Source: Acetivibrio straminisolvens JCM 21531 (lineage in GTDB: Bacteria; Bacillota; Clostridia; Acetivibrionales; Acetivibrionaceae). Taken from it: a DNA stretch of 42,229 bases. The notes beneath the pieces are model-generated. The model saw nothing but the letters and a program-made list of their open reading frames with translations. It was not told the origin of the DNA and did not search any database. Of this stretch, positions 31,925-41,907 are shown in pieces. A program made the position numbers and the translations under genes. Positions within the stretch are counted from its first letter, which is position 1. Each line of letters opens with the position of its first letter. The stretch spans positions 1-42,229 of the forward strand of contig NZ_BAVR01000032.1 of assembly GCF_000521465.1 (NCBI RefSeq), read 5' to 3'.

Positions 31925-32184
31925 ATGGAAGTATTAAAGGTATCAGTCAATCGCAGCCGAAGATGGTCGCTGGAGCATTGGCAGCAATTCTTAGAGGCAA
32001 ATCGACAGCAGAAATTCAAGCAGTGGGGGCAGCAGCGGTAAATCAAGCTATTAAAGCAATAGCAATCACAAGAGGTTTTGTGGCACCAAATGGTATAGAC
32101 ATCGTTACAGTTCCAGCTTTTTCATCTATTAGTATCGATGGGGAGGAGAGGACTGCGATTAAGTTCTTAGTCGAACCTAGATAA
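31925..32184 (+). CDS. spoVS: Stage V sporulation protein S (one frameshift)
   Basis: Small Alba-like protein needed for normal sporulation in Bacillus. From ATG 31925 (MEVLKVSVN) one T is missing at 31951: GTCAATCGCAG should read GTCAATTCGCAG, giving SQPKMVAGALAAILR, then QAVGAAAVNQAIKAIAITRGFV and DGEERTAIKFLVEPR. The repaired protein has 86 residues, exactly the family length. GAGGAGG (31911-31917) precedes the start. It has its own terminator and probably its own promoter in the preceding 155 nt, which are too AT-rich to call a box. Confidence 0.93.
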
Positions 32185-32210
32185 TTTTATTACATAATTA
32201 CTGTTTTGAG

Positions 32211-32241
32211 GCTGTTCTTATAATTTAAGAACAGCTTTTTT
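32211..32241 (+). terminator. Terminator after spoVS
   Basis: GCTGTTCTTA (32211-32220) and TAAGAACAGC (32226-32235) form a perfect 10-bp stem with a 5-base loop, followed by six T. Confidence 0.92.
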
Positions 32242-32354
32242 AATTTGTTTTTTTGAGGTAGAATCTAAATAGCATATATAAATGTTTCGAAATATATGAA
32301 GTGTAAAAAGTATGCATAAAAACGTTATTGGAAGAAGGACAGGAGGAAAATCAC

Positions 32355-33364
32355 GTGGAAAAGCCGATAGTAGGAATACCTCTTGGGGATGTGGCGGGTA
32401 TTGGCCCTGAGATAGTGGTAAAAGCGCTAAAGGAAGAAAACATTTACCGATTCCTTACGCCCGTTGTCATAGGCTCAAAAGACGCAGTCTGTCAGGCATT
32501 GGAGATTTGTGGGCTCGACAGCCGAATAAATGTTATAGATGAAACTCTCCATGGATTGATATCCGATAGCAGTGCGATTAACCTTGTTGATACCGGAGAT
32601 ATTGGTGTGTCAAATATTAAAATGGGACAGGTCCAGGCACAGTGTGGAGAAGCAGCTTTTAATTATATAAAACGTGCTGTGGAGCTTGCCATGGATGGAA
32701 AGATAGATGCTGTGGCCACCACACCCATAAACAAAGAATCGCTGAAAATGGCAGGAGTGGACTATATCGGACATACGGAAATTCTGGCGGGACTTACCGG
32801 TACCAAAGACCCTTTAACTATGTTTGAAGTGGGAAACTTAAGAATATTTTTCCTTAGCAGGCATGTCTCTTTGAGACAGGCATGCGATTTGGTCACAAAG
32901 GAAAGGCTATTGGACTATATTAAAAGATGCACAAAGGCACTGGGGCTCTTGGGTATTAATGAAGGAACCATGGCGGTGGCAGGGCTTAATCCCCACAGCG
33001 GAGAGCACGGGCTTTTTGGCCGAGAAGAGGTTGATTCTGTGATACCTGCCGTAAAGGAAGCGGTTTTAATGGGCTATCGTGTGGAAGGACCTATTGGTGC
33101 TGACTCTGTATTTTATCTTGCAAGCAAGGGAAGATATAACTCGGTGCTTTCCCTGTATCATGATCAGGGGCATATTGCTGCCAAAACCTTGGATTTTGAA
33201 AGAACAATTTCAGTTACCATAGGGCTTCCTTTTTTAAGAACGTCCGTGGACCACGTACTGCATTTGATATTGCCGGTACGGGAAAAGCCAGTGCCGTAAG
33301 CATGGTGGAAGCTTTGCTTGTTGCGGGAAAATATGCCCGAAGCTATAAAAACAACATTTTGTAA
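32355..33364 (+). CDS. pdxA: PdxA-family dehydrogenase (one frameshift)
   Basis: Member of the 4-hydroxythreonine-4-phosphate dehydrogenase family, NAD-dependent and metal-requiring. Seen: [28 protein letters not shown], the metal-ligand region [21 protein letters not shown] and [12 protein letters not shown]. One G is missing near 33255 (CACGTACTG for CACGGTACTG), restoring the [14 protein letters not shown] ending; the repaired protein has 336 residues. The start is GTG 32355, 8 nt after AGGAGG. No other pyridoxal gene and no DUF1537 kinase (partner of the PdxA2 4-phospho-threonate enzymes) is nearby, so the physiological substrate is uncertain and the symbol reflects family only. Confidence 0.85.
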
Positions 33365-33496
33365 AATATGGTTTTGCTTTGCCGGAAATATTGATGTGAG
33401 ATAATATTGCCGTGTTGATTATATAAAAAATTATGTTAGAATAATTAATGTATAAAAATTTGAGGTTTTCATTCTAAAATTACCGAGGTGTTTTAT

Positions 33497-36400
33497 TTGC
33501 ATCTAAAAAGACTTGAGATTCAAGGCTTTAAATCCTTTGCAGACAGAATACAGCTTGACTTTAATTCCGGCATTACTGCTGTGGTAGGACCGAATGGAAG
33601 CGGTAAAAGCAACATTTCCGATGCAATAAGGTGGGTGCTTGGAGAACAGAGTGCCAAAACCTTGAGAGGCGGAAAAATGGAGGACGTAATATTTGCCGGT
33701 ACCGAGCACAGAAAGCCTTTGGGCTTTGCAGAGGTTTCTCTTACCTTTGACAATTCTGACGGCATACTTCCTATTGATTTTAGTGAGGTTACCGTAACCA
33801 GGAGGGTGTATCGCTCCGGGGAAAGCGAGTATATGATAAACAAGACCCAGTGCCGTCTTAAGGATATTTATGAGTTGTTTCTTGATACCGGGATCGGTAA
33901 GGATGGCTATTCCATAATCGGACAAGGAAGAGTTGACGAAATCTTAAGCTCAAAATCAGAAGAAAGAAGGGGCATTTTTGAAGAAGCCTCCGGAATAATG
34001 AAGTACAAGGTCCGAAAGCAGGAAGCGGAACGAAAGCTGGAAATGACAAGGCAAAATCTGCTTAGAATAAATGACATTATTACAGAGCTTGAAAACCAGT
34101 TGGAGCCTTTAAGAGAGCAGTCCGAGGTGGCAAAAAAGTACCTGAACTTAAGGGATACTTTGAAAGAGTTAGAGATAAACGTATATATAGAAAATATCAC
34201 TAAATACAAGGAAAAGATAAAGGAATTGGAAGAGGGTTATGCTTCGGTAAAGGATAATATAGACAGCGAAAATAAAAAGCTGGAGGATATTACCAATCTC
34301 AACCAGAAAAATCTTGGCATTTTAAAGGAAATGGAAGGAAAGCTTGAAGCTGCAAAACAGGAGTTTTATGCTATTGATGGCAGCCTTGAAAAATCCAATT
34401 CCGAAATCAGGCTAAATCAGGAAAAAATCAGCAACCTGACCTCAAATATTGCTCGTCTTGACGGGGAAATATCGGAGGTTGAGGAGAAGATCAAGGCTAT
34501 ATCGGAAGAAGAGGCTGCAAAGAACAGTAAAATCCTTTATCTAAAAGAGAGGTATGATGAGTATTCCGCCAAGCTTGAAGAGTCCGAAAAAAAGCTTCAG
34601 GCCATTATTGCCACATTGAACGAGAATGAGAGATATATTGAGAACTTGAAGACTGAGATAATGGAAATGCTCGATATACAGTCGGACAAGAGGACACAGA
34701 TAAACAACATAAAAAACCATATTGAAGGTATCAAAAAAAGACAGACAAGCATTGACACGGAAGTATATCAGTTGACTCTTGACAAAGACAAGGAGAGCAT
34801 GAAGAAGGAAGAACTGTCGGAGAGTATTTACAAAACAAACGAACTGATTAAAAATATTAAAGATTTGCTTTCTGAATTGAATGAAAAAAGAAAGGACCTT
34901 GGCATAAAGCTGGAAGAAGAAAAGAAAAAGCAGAATAACGTCAGGTCCCAAATACAGGTGATGACCTCGAGGCAGAAGATGTTAATGGATATGGAGCGAA
35001 ACCTTGAGGGCTATAACCGGAGTGTAAGGGTTGTTTTACAGGCGTGCCAGCAGTCGAAAGAGTTTGGAAAGGGTATTCACGGTGCGCTGGCACAGCTCTT
35101 CTCTGTGGACAAGAGGTATGAGACAGCGATTGAGATGTCTCTAGGAGGAGCTTTGCAGAATATAGTCACCACCAGCGAGGAGGATGCCAAAAGGGCAATA
35201 GAATATTTAAAGAGAAACAATTTGGGAAGGGCAACTTTTCTTCCTATATCCTCTGTAAAGGGAAAATATCTTGACGACAGCATATTAAACCAGCTAAAGG
35301 GTCATGAAGGTTTTATTGGAGTTGCGTCCGACCTTATTGAATATGATGAGCAATACAGGGGAATAGTTTTGAGTCTTCTAGGTAAAGTGGTGGTAGTAGA
35401 CAGCTCGATGCCGGGATAAAAATGGCGAGAAGGTTTGGATACAGCTTTAGAATAGTATCTTTAGACGGTGATATATTAAGCACCACCGGTTCCATGTCCG
35501 GAGGAAGCAAAGAGAAGAGAGAGTCTGGGATATTGAGCAGAAACCGGGAAATCTCAGAGCTGGAAAAGAACATTGCAGAGCTAAAAGAGGACGATGGGAC
35601 GATAGAAAAAAACGTTGAAACGCTAAGCAGAGAGCTCACAGAGATAATAGACAAAATATCTTTAGAAGAAAGCAGCCTTAAGGACAACGAGCTTATAAAA
35701 ATAAGAGATGAGAGCCATTTGGCCCAGATTGAGGAAAATATCAAAAGAAGCATTGCAAGAATTGATATGTTAAAGCAAGAAAAAGAGCAGCTCATTAGAC
35801 AGGAAAAGGATACTTTTGAGGAGCTCTCAAAATACGAAAACGAGCTTTCCAAAATAGAAGGTGATATTGCAGAGAAAAAAAAATATTGTGGCAAAATATC
35901 AGGAGAAGAACAAGGAAGAGCAGTCGATAAGAGATGCGTTGCATACCGACATTACCGACTACAGAATTTCGGTAAACTCTATTTTGGAGAGTATAGAAGG
36001 CGTAAAAGAAACGCTGGAGAGGCTAGAGAATGAGAAAAACGGCCTTGTAAAAGGAATCGAAAGAAAGAGAGTTGAAAAGACAAGAAACGAACAGGAAATA
36101 AAATCCCTGGAAGAAAAAAATGAAGGGCTGGACAAGTTAATTAAAAAGTATGAGGAAGAAAAATCCGGGAAAACTTTTGAAATAGACAGGATTACGGAGG
36201 AAAAAAAGATCCGGGAGGAAGAATCCGCGGGTATTATAGATCAGATAACCGAAATAAACAAGAATATACTGTTGCTTCAGGAAGAACACAGCAGAATTGA
36301 GGTTAAGAAGGCAAGGCTCGAGTCCGAGATGGAGTCGATTCAGAACAGGATGTGGGACGAATATGAGCTTACCTATACCAATGCATTGGAGCTTAAAAAG

Positions 36401-37069
36401 GATATCGGAAGCATAACACAGGCTCAGAAAAGAATAACCGAGCTGCGAAATGAGATAAAAGAGCTTGGGCCTGTTAACGTCACTGCTATCGACGAGTATA
36501 TAAAAACTAAAGAGCGTTTTGAATTCATGTCGGCACAGAAAAACGACATGGAGCAGGCAGAGGAAAAGCTTCAAAAAGTAATAAATGAAATGGTATCTAT
36601 AATGAAGCGCCAGTTTATGGAGCAGTTTAAACTCATAAATGAAAACTTTAACATGGTATTTAAAGAGTTGTTTGACGGCGGAAGGGCAGAGTTGATTCTT
36701 GTAGACAAGGAGAATATACTCGAAAGTGGTATTGAGATAGAGGTACAACCTCCGGGGAAAAAGCTTCAAAACCTTATGCTCCTGTCGGGGGGAGAAAGGG
36801 CGTTTACTGCAATTGCGCTGCTCTTTGCCATTTTAAGACTCAATCCGACACCTTTCTGTGTGCTGGATGAGATTGAAGCGGCTTTGGATGATGCAAATGT
36901 GTACAAGTTTGCACAGTATTTGAAGAAGTATTCCAATGTAACACAGTTTGCTGTTATTACTCACAGAAAAGGTACTATGGAAGCTGCCGATACCCTGTAT
37001 GGAGTTACAATGCAGGAGCATGGTGTTTCAAAAGTGGTTTCCCTGAAGATGGGAGAAAAAGTGGGATAA
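33497..37069 (+). CDS. smc: Chromosome segregation protein SMC (two frameshifts)
   Basis: ATPase of bacterial condensin. The N-terminal head has Walker A GPNGSGKS (residues 31-38), then come a long coiled coil, a hinge (around residues 520-640, GKGIHGALAQLFSV and SLGGALQNIV), a return coil, and the C-terminal head with signature LSGGERAFTAIALL and Walker B FCVLDEIEAAL. One base is missing near 35404 (restores VDSLDAGIKMARRFGYS) and one A is gained in the nine-A run 35875-35883 (restores EKKNIVAKYQEK). The repaired protein has 1190 residues, as usual. TTG 33497 (HLKRLEIQGFKSF) stands 6 nt after GAGGTG; GTG 33488 is within that site. ftsY follows after 36 nt. Confidence 0.96.
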
Positions 37070-37105
37070 AAATATTAAGAAATTTGGATGGAGGAAAAGT
37101 AGGAT

Positions 37106-38013
37106 ATGGGTTTTTTTGACAAGCTAAAAGAAGGACTAAGGAAAACAAAAAACACAATCACCGAGAGAATTGACAAGGTATTGGTGTCTTTCGGAAAAAT
37201 TGACGAGGAGTTGTTTGAGGAACTGGAAGAAATACTTATAACTTCCGATGTGGGAATCGATACTAGCATGAAGATTATTGAAAACCTTAAAACCAGGGTC
37301 AAGGAGACAAGAACCACGGACCCTGCCAAGGTAAAAGAACTTCTTAAGGAAGAACTGGCAAAAATTCTAAGCAGGGAGAGTCGGAGCTCAAGCTCGATAC
37401 AACTCCAAGTGTCATATTGGTGGTTGGAGTAAATGGCGTGGGCAAGACTACGTCCATAGGTAAAATTGCAAACCTTTTAAAGTCAAAAGGAAAAAAGGTT
37501 ATCCTTGCTGCAGGGGATACCTTTAGGGCTGCTGCAATAGATCAGCTTGAAATATGGGCCAACAGGGTTGGTGTCGAGTTGATAAAGCAAGCGGAGGGTT
37601 CAGACCCCGCAGCCGTTATTTATGATGCCGTGCAGGCAGTAAAGGCTCGAAAGGCTGATGTGTTAATCTGTGATACGGCGGGAAGACTCCATACAAAGAA
37701 AAATTTGATGGAGGAGCTCAAAAAGGTATTCAGAATAATAGACAGGGAGCTTCCGGGAGTATCTAGGGAAGTTTTGCTTGTGCTTGACGCTACTACGGGT
37801 CAGAATGCCATCTCACAGGCAAAAACTTTCAGTGAGGTAACTGATGTTACCGGAATTGTACTAACAAAGCTCGATGGGACTGCCAAGGGCGGTATAATAA
37901 TTGCTGTGGCTTCAGAGCTGAATATTCCTGTGAAGCTTATTGGTGTAGGAGAGCAAATCGACGACCTGCAGAGATTTGATGCAAGGGAATTTGCTGAGGC
38001 ACTTTTTTCATAG
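37106..38013 (+). CDS. ftsY: Signal recognition particle receptor FtsY (one frameshift)
   Basis: GTPase that docks signal recognition particle-ribosome complexes at the membrane. It has a short N domain ([17 protein letters not shown]), then the G domain: [40 protein letters not shown] and a [13 protein letters not shown] end. The acidic N-terminal A domain of some bacteria is missing, as in most Firmicutes. One T is lost near 37381 (GAGAGTCGG for GAGAGTTCGG), restoring [17 protein letters not shown] and 302 residues. A GGAGGAAAAG site precedes the ATG. Confidence 0.95.
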
Positions 38014-38053
38014 AATAAATATCAAGTATATAAGTTTATCGATGGTGAAAAAC

Positions 38054-38700
38054 ATGGAAAAGGAAAAGCTGATACAGATTCTATGGGACTATCTTCGCAT
38101 GAACCATAGACTTTCAAAATCCGATTGCATAGTTGTGTTGGGAAGCCATGATACTAGGGTTGCCAAGAGGGGAGCAGAAGTCTTTTTGGAGGGCTTTGCT
38201 CCTCTAATTGTATTCTCGGGAGGATACGGCAAGCTTACAAAGCATATATGGAACTGCACCGAGGCTGAAAAGTTTGCGCGGATTGCGGTGGATATGGGGG
38301 TTCCGGAGGAATGTATCCTTATTGAAAGCAAATCCTCAAACACGGGCGAGAATATTCTGTTTACAAAGGAGCTATTAAATAAAAGGCAAATAAAAGCCCG
38401 GAAAATTATTGCGGTCAACAAGCCGTATATGGAAAGAAGGACCTATGCAGCATTTAAAAAGCTCTGGGAAGATGCAGACGTGATTGTTACTTCTCCTAAG
38501 ATGGAGCTTATGGAGTATCTTGCGGCTACGCCAGCGGGGAGATTACGGAGGATGAAGTCATCAGTGTGATGGTTGGCGACCTCCAGAGAATAAAGGTGTA
38601 CCCCGAAAAAGGCTTCCAAGTGCATCAGGATATTCCAAAACAGGTGTGGGATGCATACTTAAAACTTGTTGAGATGGGATATACCAAGCACCTTTGCTAA
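38054..38700 (+). CDS. YdcF/DUF218-family protein (one frameshift)
   Basis: Cytosolic YdcF-like protein: CIVVLGSHDTRVAKRGAEVF, IVFSGGYGKLT, EAEKFARIAVDMGVPEECIL, ESKSSNTGENILFTKELL and NKPYMERRTYAAF are the family's conserved blocks. YdcF-like proteins bind nucleotide-type cofactors, but their reaction is largely unknown. One G is missing in the run 38536-38539 (restores PAGEITEDEVISVMVGDL), which extends the protein to the stop at 38698-38700 and 215 residues. ATG 38054 was chosen because GGTG lies 6 nt before it and the family domain starts soon after. It lies 40 nt after ftsY. Confidence 0.82.
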
Positions 38701-38801
38701 AATATCTTTTGCCCAATTGAAACACTTTAAAACAAAAAGAAAACTTTAGTACAAGTGGAAAATTTTCTATATCCCGAAGTGTTATAAGCTTATGGACCGG
38801 T

Positions 38802-38828
38802 ACAAGATTAGCTGTCTTCTCATATTAT
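38802..38828 (+). promoter_or_regulatory. Sigma-K-like promoter of the first SPOCS/CsxC-like gene
   Basis: AC (38802-38803), exactly 17 nt, then CATATTAT (38821-38828) fits the mother-cell sigma-K consensus AC-N16/17-CATANNNT. It lies 48 nt before the start codon. The same arrangement recurs before the neighbouring paralogue. The -35 part is only two bases, so chance is possible. Confidence 0.45.
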
Positions 38829-38876
38829 GAAAAAGGATATTAAGCGGCTGTTTTTCGATTAATAGGGGCAATTGCT

Positions 38877-39581
38877 ATGAGTACTGAGCGTGACTTAAAA
38901 GAGTTTAAAGTTGAAACGAGAACCATTACGGAGGTTCAAAGCGAGCCGGTTTACCCCACCGGCCGGTGCGGCCCTGTGCTTGCAAGAATTCCTGTTGTTG
39001 TTTCCCAATCAAAAGTACATATAGGCATTGAATCTAAGGTTTGTTTTGACCATTCTGTTTTAGAAATCTACAGCAATTCAAGGAAAGTATATCTTACCCA
39101 ATGCAAACTGTTGAACACGGGCAATAAAAGGTACGGCAAAATTTATCTGAACGGTTATGTAAGTGAAAATATTGCGTATGCGACATACTGCTTGAAAGAC
39201 AGGGAATATGGAAATAAGAAAAATACGTCGGCTGATGTGCTTTATAAAGCTTTAAAGGTACCTTTTGAATGTGTAACCAAAATCGAGTATTGCACCTTTC
39301 CTGTATTTAAAACTTCAAACGGGTTTATAACCGTTGCATTGCCGGATAAGGAAAATATTCCTGAAGATTCTTATTTTTCCGGAGAAAGATTCTTTTGCGA
39401 GTTGGACGAAGCATCTATATGCGAGTCGAATGTGGAGAGAAAAAAAAGATTTTCAGGGGTTAGTGCCAAGGAAGATTCATTTGATACCTTGACTGAATAT
39501 TTGGAGCTGTCTATAACATTTACACTGTTGCAATGGCAGCAGGTAAGGATTCCGGGATATTTGACCAATAATCTTATATAA
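38877..39581 (+). CDS. SPOCS/CsxC-like spore surface protein, paralogue 1
   Basis: A 234-residue protein paralogous to the next gene. Shared blocks, in order, are: GPVLARIPVVVSQSKVHIGIES near the N-terminus, KVYLTQCKLLNTG, GKIYLNGYVSENIAYAT, LKVPFECVTKIEY, FFCELDEASI and a C-terminal LLQWQQVRIPGYL. This pattern resembles the clostridial DUF3794/SPOCS and CsxC spore coat or exosporium proteins; that is recognition, not a search. There is no signal peptide, as expected for proteins assembled around the forespore from the mother cell. Only a weak AGGGGC site precedes the ATG. A sigma-K-like promoter is upstream. Confidence 0.6.
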   Translation: MSTERDLKEFKVETRTITEVQSEPVYPTGRCGPVLARIPVVVSQSKVHIGIESKVCFDHSVLEIYSNSRKVYLTQCKLLNTGNKRYGKIYLNGYVSENIAYATYCLKDREYGNKKNTSADVLYKALKVPFECVTKIEYCTFPVFKTSNGFITVALPDKENIPEDSYFSGERFFCELDEASICESNVERKKRFSGVSAKEDSFDTLTEYLELSITFTLLQWQQVRIPGYLTNNLI

Positions 39582-39631
39582 AGCTATGACATAATGTTAC
39601 TTTGCATGAGGAATGGCATAGTTTACATAAC

Positions 39632-39658
39632 ACACATAAGTGTACTCTTTCATATATT
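39632..39658 (+). promoter_or_regulatory. Sigma-K-like promoter of the second SPOCS/CsxC-like gene
   Basis: AC (39632-39633), exactly 17 nt, then CATATATT (39651-39658): the same arrangement as before the first paralogue, although the surrounding sequences differ. It lies 58 nt before the start codon. Confidence 0.45.
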
Positions 39659-39716
39659 GTTAGTAGGAGGTAAAAAAATATCTCTAATACCAATCCATGT
39701 TTTAGGAGGTGGCGAG

Positions 39717-40490
39717 ATGGATAAAGAGTACACTTGCAAAGGTGGAGTAATTAAATCGGAAACTCTTACTGAATGTTCAAACGAATTTTTAACTCCAAGA
39801 GGTTTTAGCGGACCCTTTGTTGGAAAAATACCTGTAGTTCTTGCCGAGCCTGTTATACAAATTGATGTAGAATCGGTTATTCAGTTAGATGAGCCCGCCT
39901 TTGAAATCAAAAGAATCAAAAAGAACTTGTTTATTACCCAGTGTAAACTAATTGACACAGGATTCGATTATGAATGCAAAACAAAGAAAACCGGAAAACT
40001 GTTTCTTAGCGGCTATGTAAGAAAAAATATTGAATATGCTACTGCTGACTGCATTAATCAAAGCAAAGACGGAATAAGCGGAAAGATAAAGCACACAACT
40101 GTAAAGGTTCCGTTTCAGTGCGCAACTAAAATAATATTCGATGTTCCTCCGGTGATTTGTCAAACAGGTCCTGCAAAGGAAATAGCTTCCTTTGTTGACA
40201 ACATAAAAGGCAACGACTTTTGCGGACAAGAGATTATCGGCAGTGATCCGTGCGAAATGGGATTTGCACACGTTGAGTGTTTCAACGAAAAAGTATTTTG
40301 CGAACTTGAAGAAGTGAAAATATTTGAAGATGATATTTTGAAAGATCCTAAAGGGCTTGGATGTTACGGTAAAGAAGAATTTATCTTTGACAAAATCATT
40401 GAAAAAATGGTCATATTTATAAGATTGAAGCTTTTGCAGAAGCAGCAAGTAAATATTCCGGGCAAAGAAATAGGTGACAAAAAGAAATAA
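39717..40490 (+). CDS. SPOCS/CsxC-like spore surface protein, paralogue 2
   Basis: A 257-residue paralogue of the preceding gene: GPFVGKIPVVLAEPVIQIDVES, AFEIKRIKKNLFITQCKLI, GKLFLSGYVRKNIEYAT, TVKVPFQCATKIIF, VFCELEEVKIFE and the ending LLQKQQVNIPGKE. It is richer in Cys (11 by my count) and has an extra segment around ICQTGPAKEIASFVDN to ECFNEK, absent from paralogue 1. ATG 39717 follows AGGAGGTGG (39704-39712); an upstream in-frame start at 39594 would add an unrelated hydrophobic piece and is unlikely. Probable role in the spore coat or exosporium by family, exact function unknown. Confidence 0.62.
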   Translation: MDKEYTCKGGVIKSETLTECSNEFLTPRGFSGPFVGKIPVVLAEPVIQIDVESVIQLDEPAFEIKRIKKNLFITQCKLIDTGFDYECKTKKTGKLFLSGYVRKNIEYATADCINQSKDGISGKIKHTTVKVPFQCATKIIFDVPPVICQTGPAKEIASFVDNIKGNDFCGQEIIGSDPCEMGFAHVECFNEKVFCELEEVKIFEDDILKDPKGLGCYGKEEFIFDKIIEKMVIFIRLKLLQKQQVNIPGKEIGDKKK

Positions 40491-40510
40491 TAGATTAAAA
40501 ACTAAAATTG

Positions 40511-40532
40511 GGAAGCCGTTTGGCTTCCTTTA
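40511..40532 (+). terminator. Terminator after the SPOCS/CsxC-like pair
   Basis: GGAAGCC (40511-40517) and GGCTTCC (40522-40528) form a perfect 7-bp stem with a GTTT loop, followed by TTTATT. Confidence 0.8.
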
Positions 40533-40662
40533 TTGTTTATATTCACAATGAAAAAATATATAAAAATCTTTATTCAATAGATGTAGAATTGGCTATAATA
40601 TGATAAAATACATAACGCAAAGTTTTTTCGAGATACTTGTTTTGATGAATGGAGGAGTTACT

Positions 40663-41649
40663 TTGGAAAAGATAAGAATAGGTATTGTGGGATACGGCAA
40701 TTTGGGAAAGGGTGCCGAGATAGGAATTAGACAGAACAAGGATATGGAACTGGTAGCCATATTTACAAGAAGAAATCCCGATTCAATCAAGCCATTGACT
40801 GAAGGTGTAAAAGTTTATTCTCTTGACGATGCCAAAAATATGAAAGATAAAATAGATGTTATGCTGCTATGTAGCGGAAGCATGTCGGATTTGCCGGTGC
40901 AGGGACCGGAATTTGCGGAAATGTTTAATATTGTGGATGGATTTGATACCCACAATAAAATTCAGGAATATTTCGAATCTGTGGATGAGAAGGCAAAACA
41001 GTCAAAAAAAGTTGCTGTTATAGCCTGCGGATGGGACCCGGGAATGTTCTCTTTGAGCCGCTTGTTTGGAGAGGTTATCCTGCCTGAAGGAAAAACCTAT
41101 ACTTTCTGGGGCAAGGGCGTAAGCAGGGCCATTCCGATGCCATAAGAAGAGTTAAGGGTGTGCTGGATGCAAGGCAGTATACCATTCCGGTTGAGAGTGC
41201 TATTGAATTGGTAAGAAAGGGAGGAAACCCCGAACTTACAACGAGGGAAAAGCACATCAGGGAATGTTTTGTAGCGGCAGAAGAAGGAGCAGATAAAGAA
41301 AGAATTGAAAAAGAAATTAAAACCATGCCGGACTATTTCGCAGATTATAATACAATTGTGCATTTTATTTCGGAAGAAGAGTTGAAAGAAAAACACAGCG
41401 GAATTCCCCACGGAGGATTTTCAATAAGAACAGGTAAAACCGGTGTCAATAATGAGAACAACCATACTATAGAATATAGTCTGAAATTGGATTCCAATCC
41501 GGATTTTACAGCCAATACTTTGATTGCATATGCCAGAGCTGCTTATAGATTAAACAAGGAAGGCGTTTGGCGCCAAAACGGTTTTTGATATTCCTCCGGC
41601 ATACCTTTCTCCAAAATCCGGTGAAGAGCTCAGAAAGAGTCTATTATAA
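40663..41649 (+). CDS. ddh: meso-Diaminopimelate dehydrogenase (two frameshifts)
   Basis: NADPH enzyme that converts tetrahydrodipicolinate and ammonia directly to meso-diaminopimelate, a one-step route for lysine and cell wall. Seen: RIGIVGYGNLGKGAE (NADP-binding), LCSGSMSDLPVQGP, DGFDTHNKI, ACGWDPGMFSL, WGKGVSQGHSDAIRR (after repair) and PHGGFSIRTG. TTG 40663 follows GGAGG (40651-40655). One C is missing at 41124. A second break at about 41563-41568 is a one-base gain or a two-base loss and restores FGAKTVFDIPPAYLSP; the stop is then at 41647-41649. The protein has about 328 residues, family-sized. A TATAAT at 40594-40599 may be its -10 box. Confidence 0.93.
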
Positions 41650-41661
41650 TTATAAAAATTT

Positions 41662-41687
41662 GCCTCTTTCATTTTACTTAAAGAGGC
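41662..41687 (+). terminator. First hairpin after ddh
   Basis: GCCTCTTT (41662-41669) and AAAGAGGC (41680-41687) form a perfect 8-bp stem but are followed by TAAATAAG, not a T tract. It probably acts with the next hairpin. Confidence 0.55.
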
Positions 41688-41695
41688 TAAATAAG

Positions 41696-41729
41696 ATAGA
41701 CAGGGCTCGTTACTTCCCTGTCTATTTAT
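41696..41729 (+). terminator. Second hairpin and terminator after ddh
   Basis: ATAGACAGGG (41696-41705) and CCCTGTCTAT (41716-41725) are perfect 10-bp complements, followed by TTTATATATTTT. It lies between converging genes and may serve both. Confidence 0.75.
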
Positions 41730-41734
41730 ATATT

Positions 41735-41907
41735 TTACACATATTCTTTGCGGTGCTCTATAAGGTCAATTGTACCTAGGAGTATGTGGGCGAGCCAAAA
41801 CCGGTTAGACCCCATGAAATTTTGGATGAAAGCGGTTTAAGCGATAATCCTGTTGCAGTAACTACAGTTCCGAGAATTGTTGGTATCATTCCTTCGCGCA
41901 TTTTCAT
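41735..41907 (-). CDS. Small hydrophobic protein of unknown function (one frameshift)
   Basis: On the minus strand ATG 41907 follows GGAGGTC with a 7-nt gap and opens MKMREGMIPTILGTVVTATG, continuing LSLKPLSSKISWGLTGFG. In that frame it stops at 43 residues, but adding one base near 41791-41796 continues into AHILLGTIDLIEHRKEYV, stopping at 41735, for 57 residues. The charged end, the hydrophobic segments on either side and the strong ribosome site make a real gene likely. It may be a small membrane-associated protein; I recognise no family. Confidence 0.5.

Noticed and set aside
39594-39716. Longer N-terminus of the second SPOCS/CsxC-like protein
   Set aside because: The paralogue lacks it, the true ribosome site AGGAGGTGG is at 39704-39712, and the proposed promoter lies inside this stretch.
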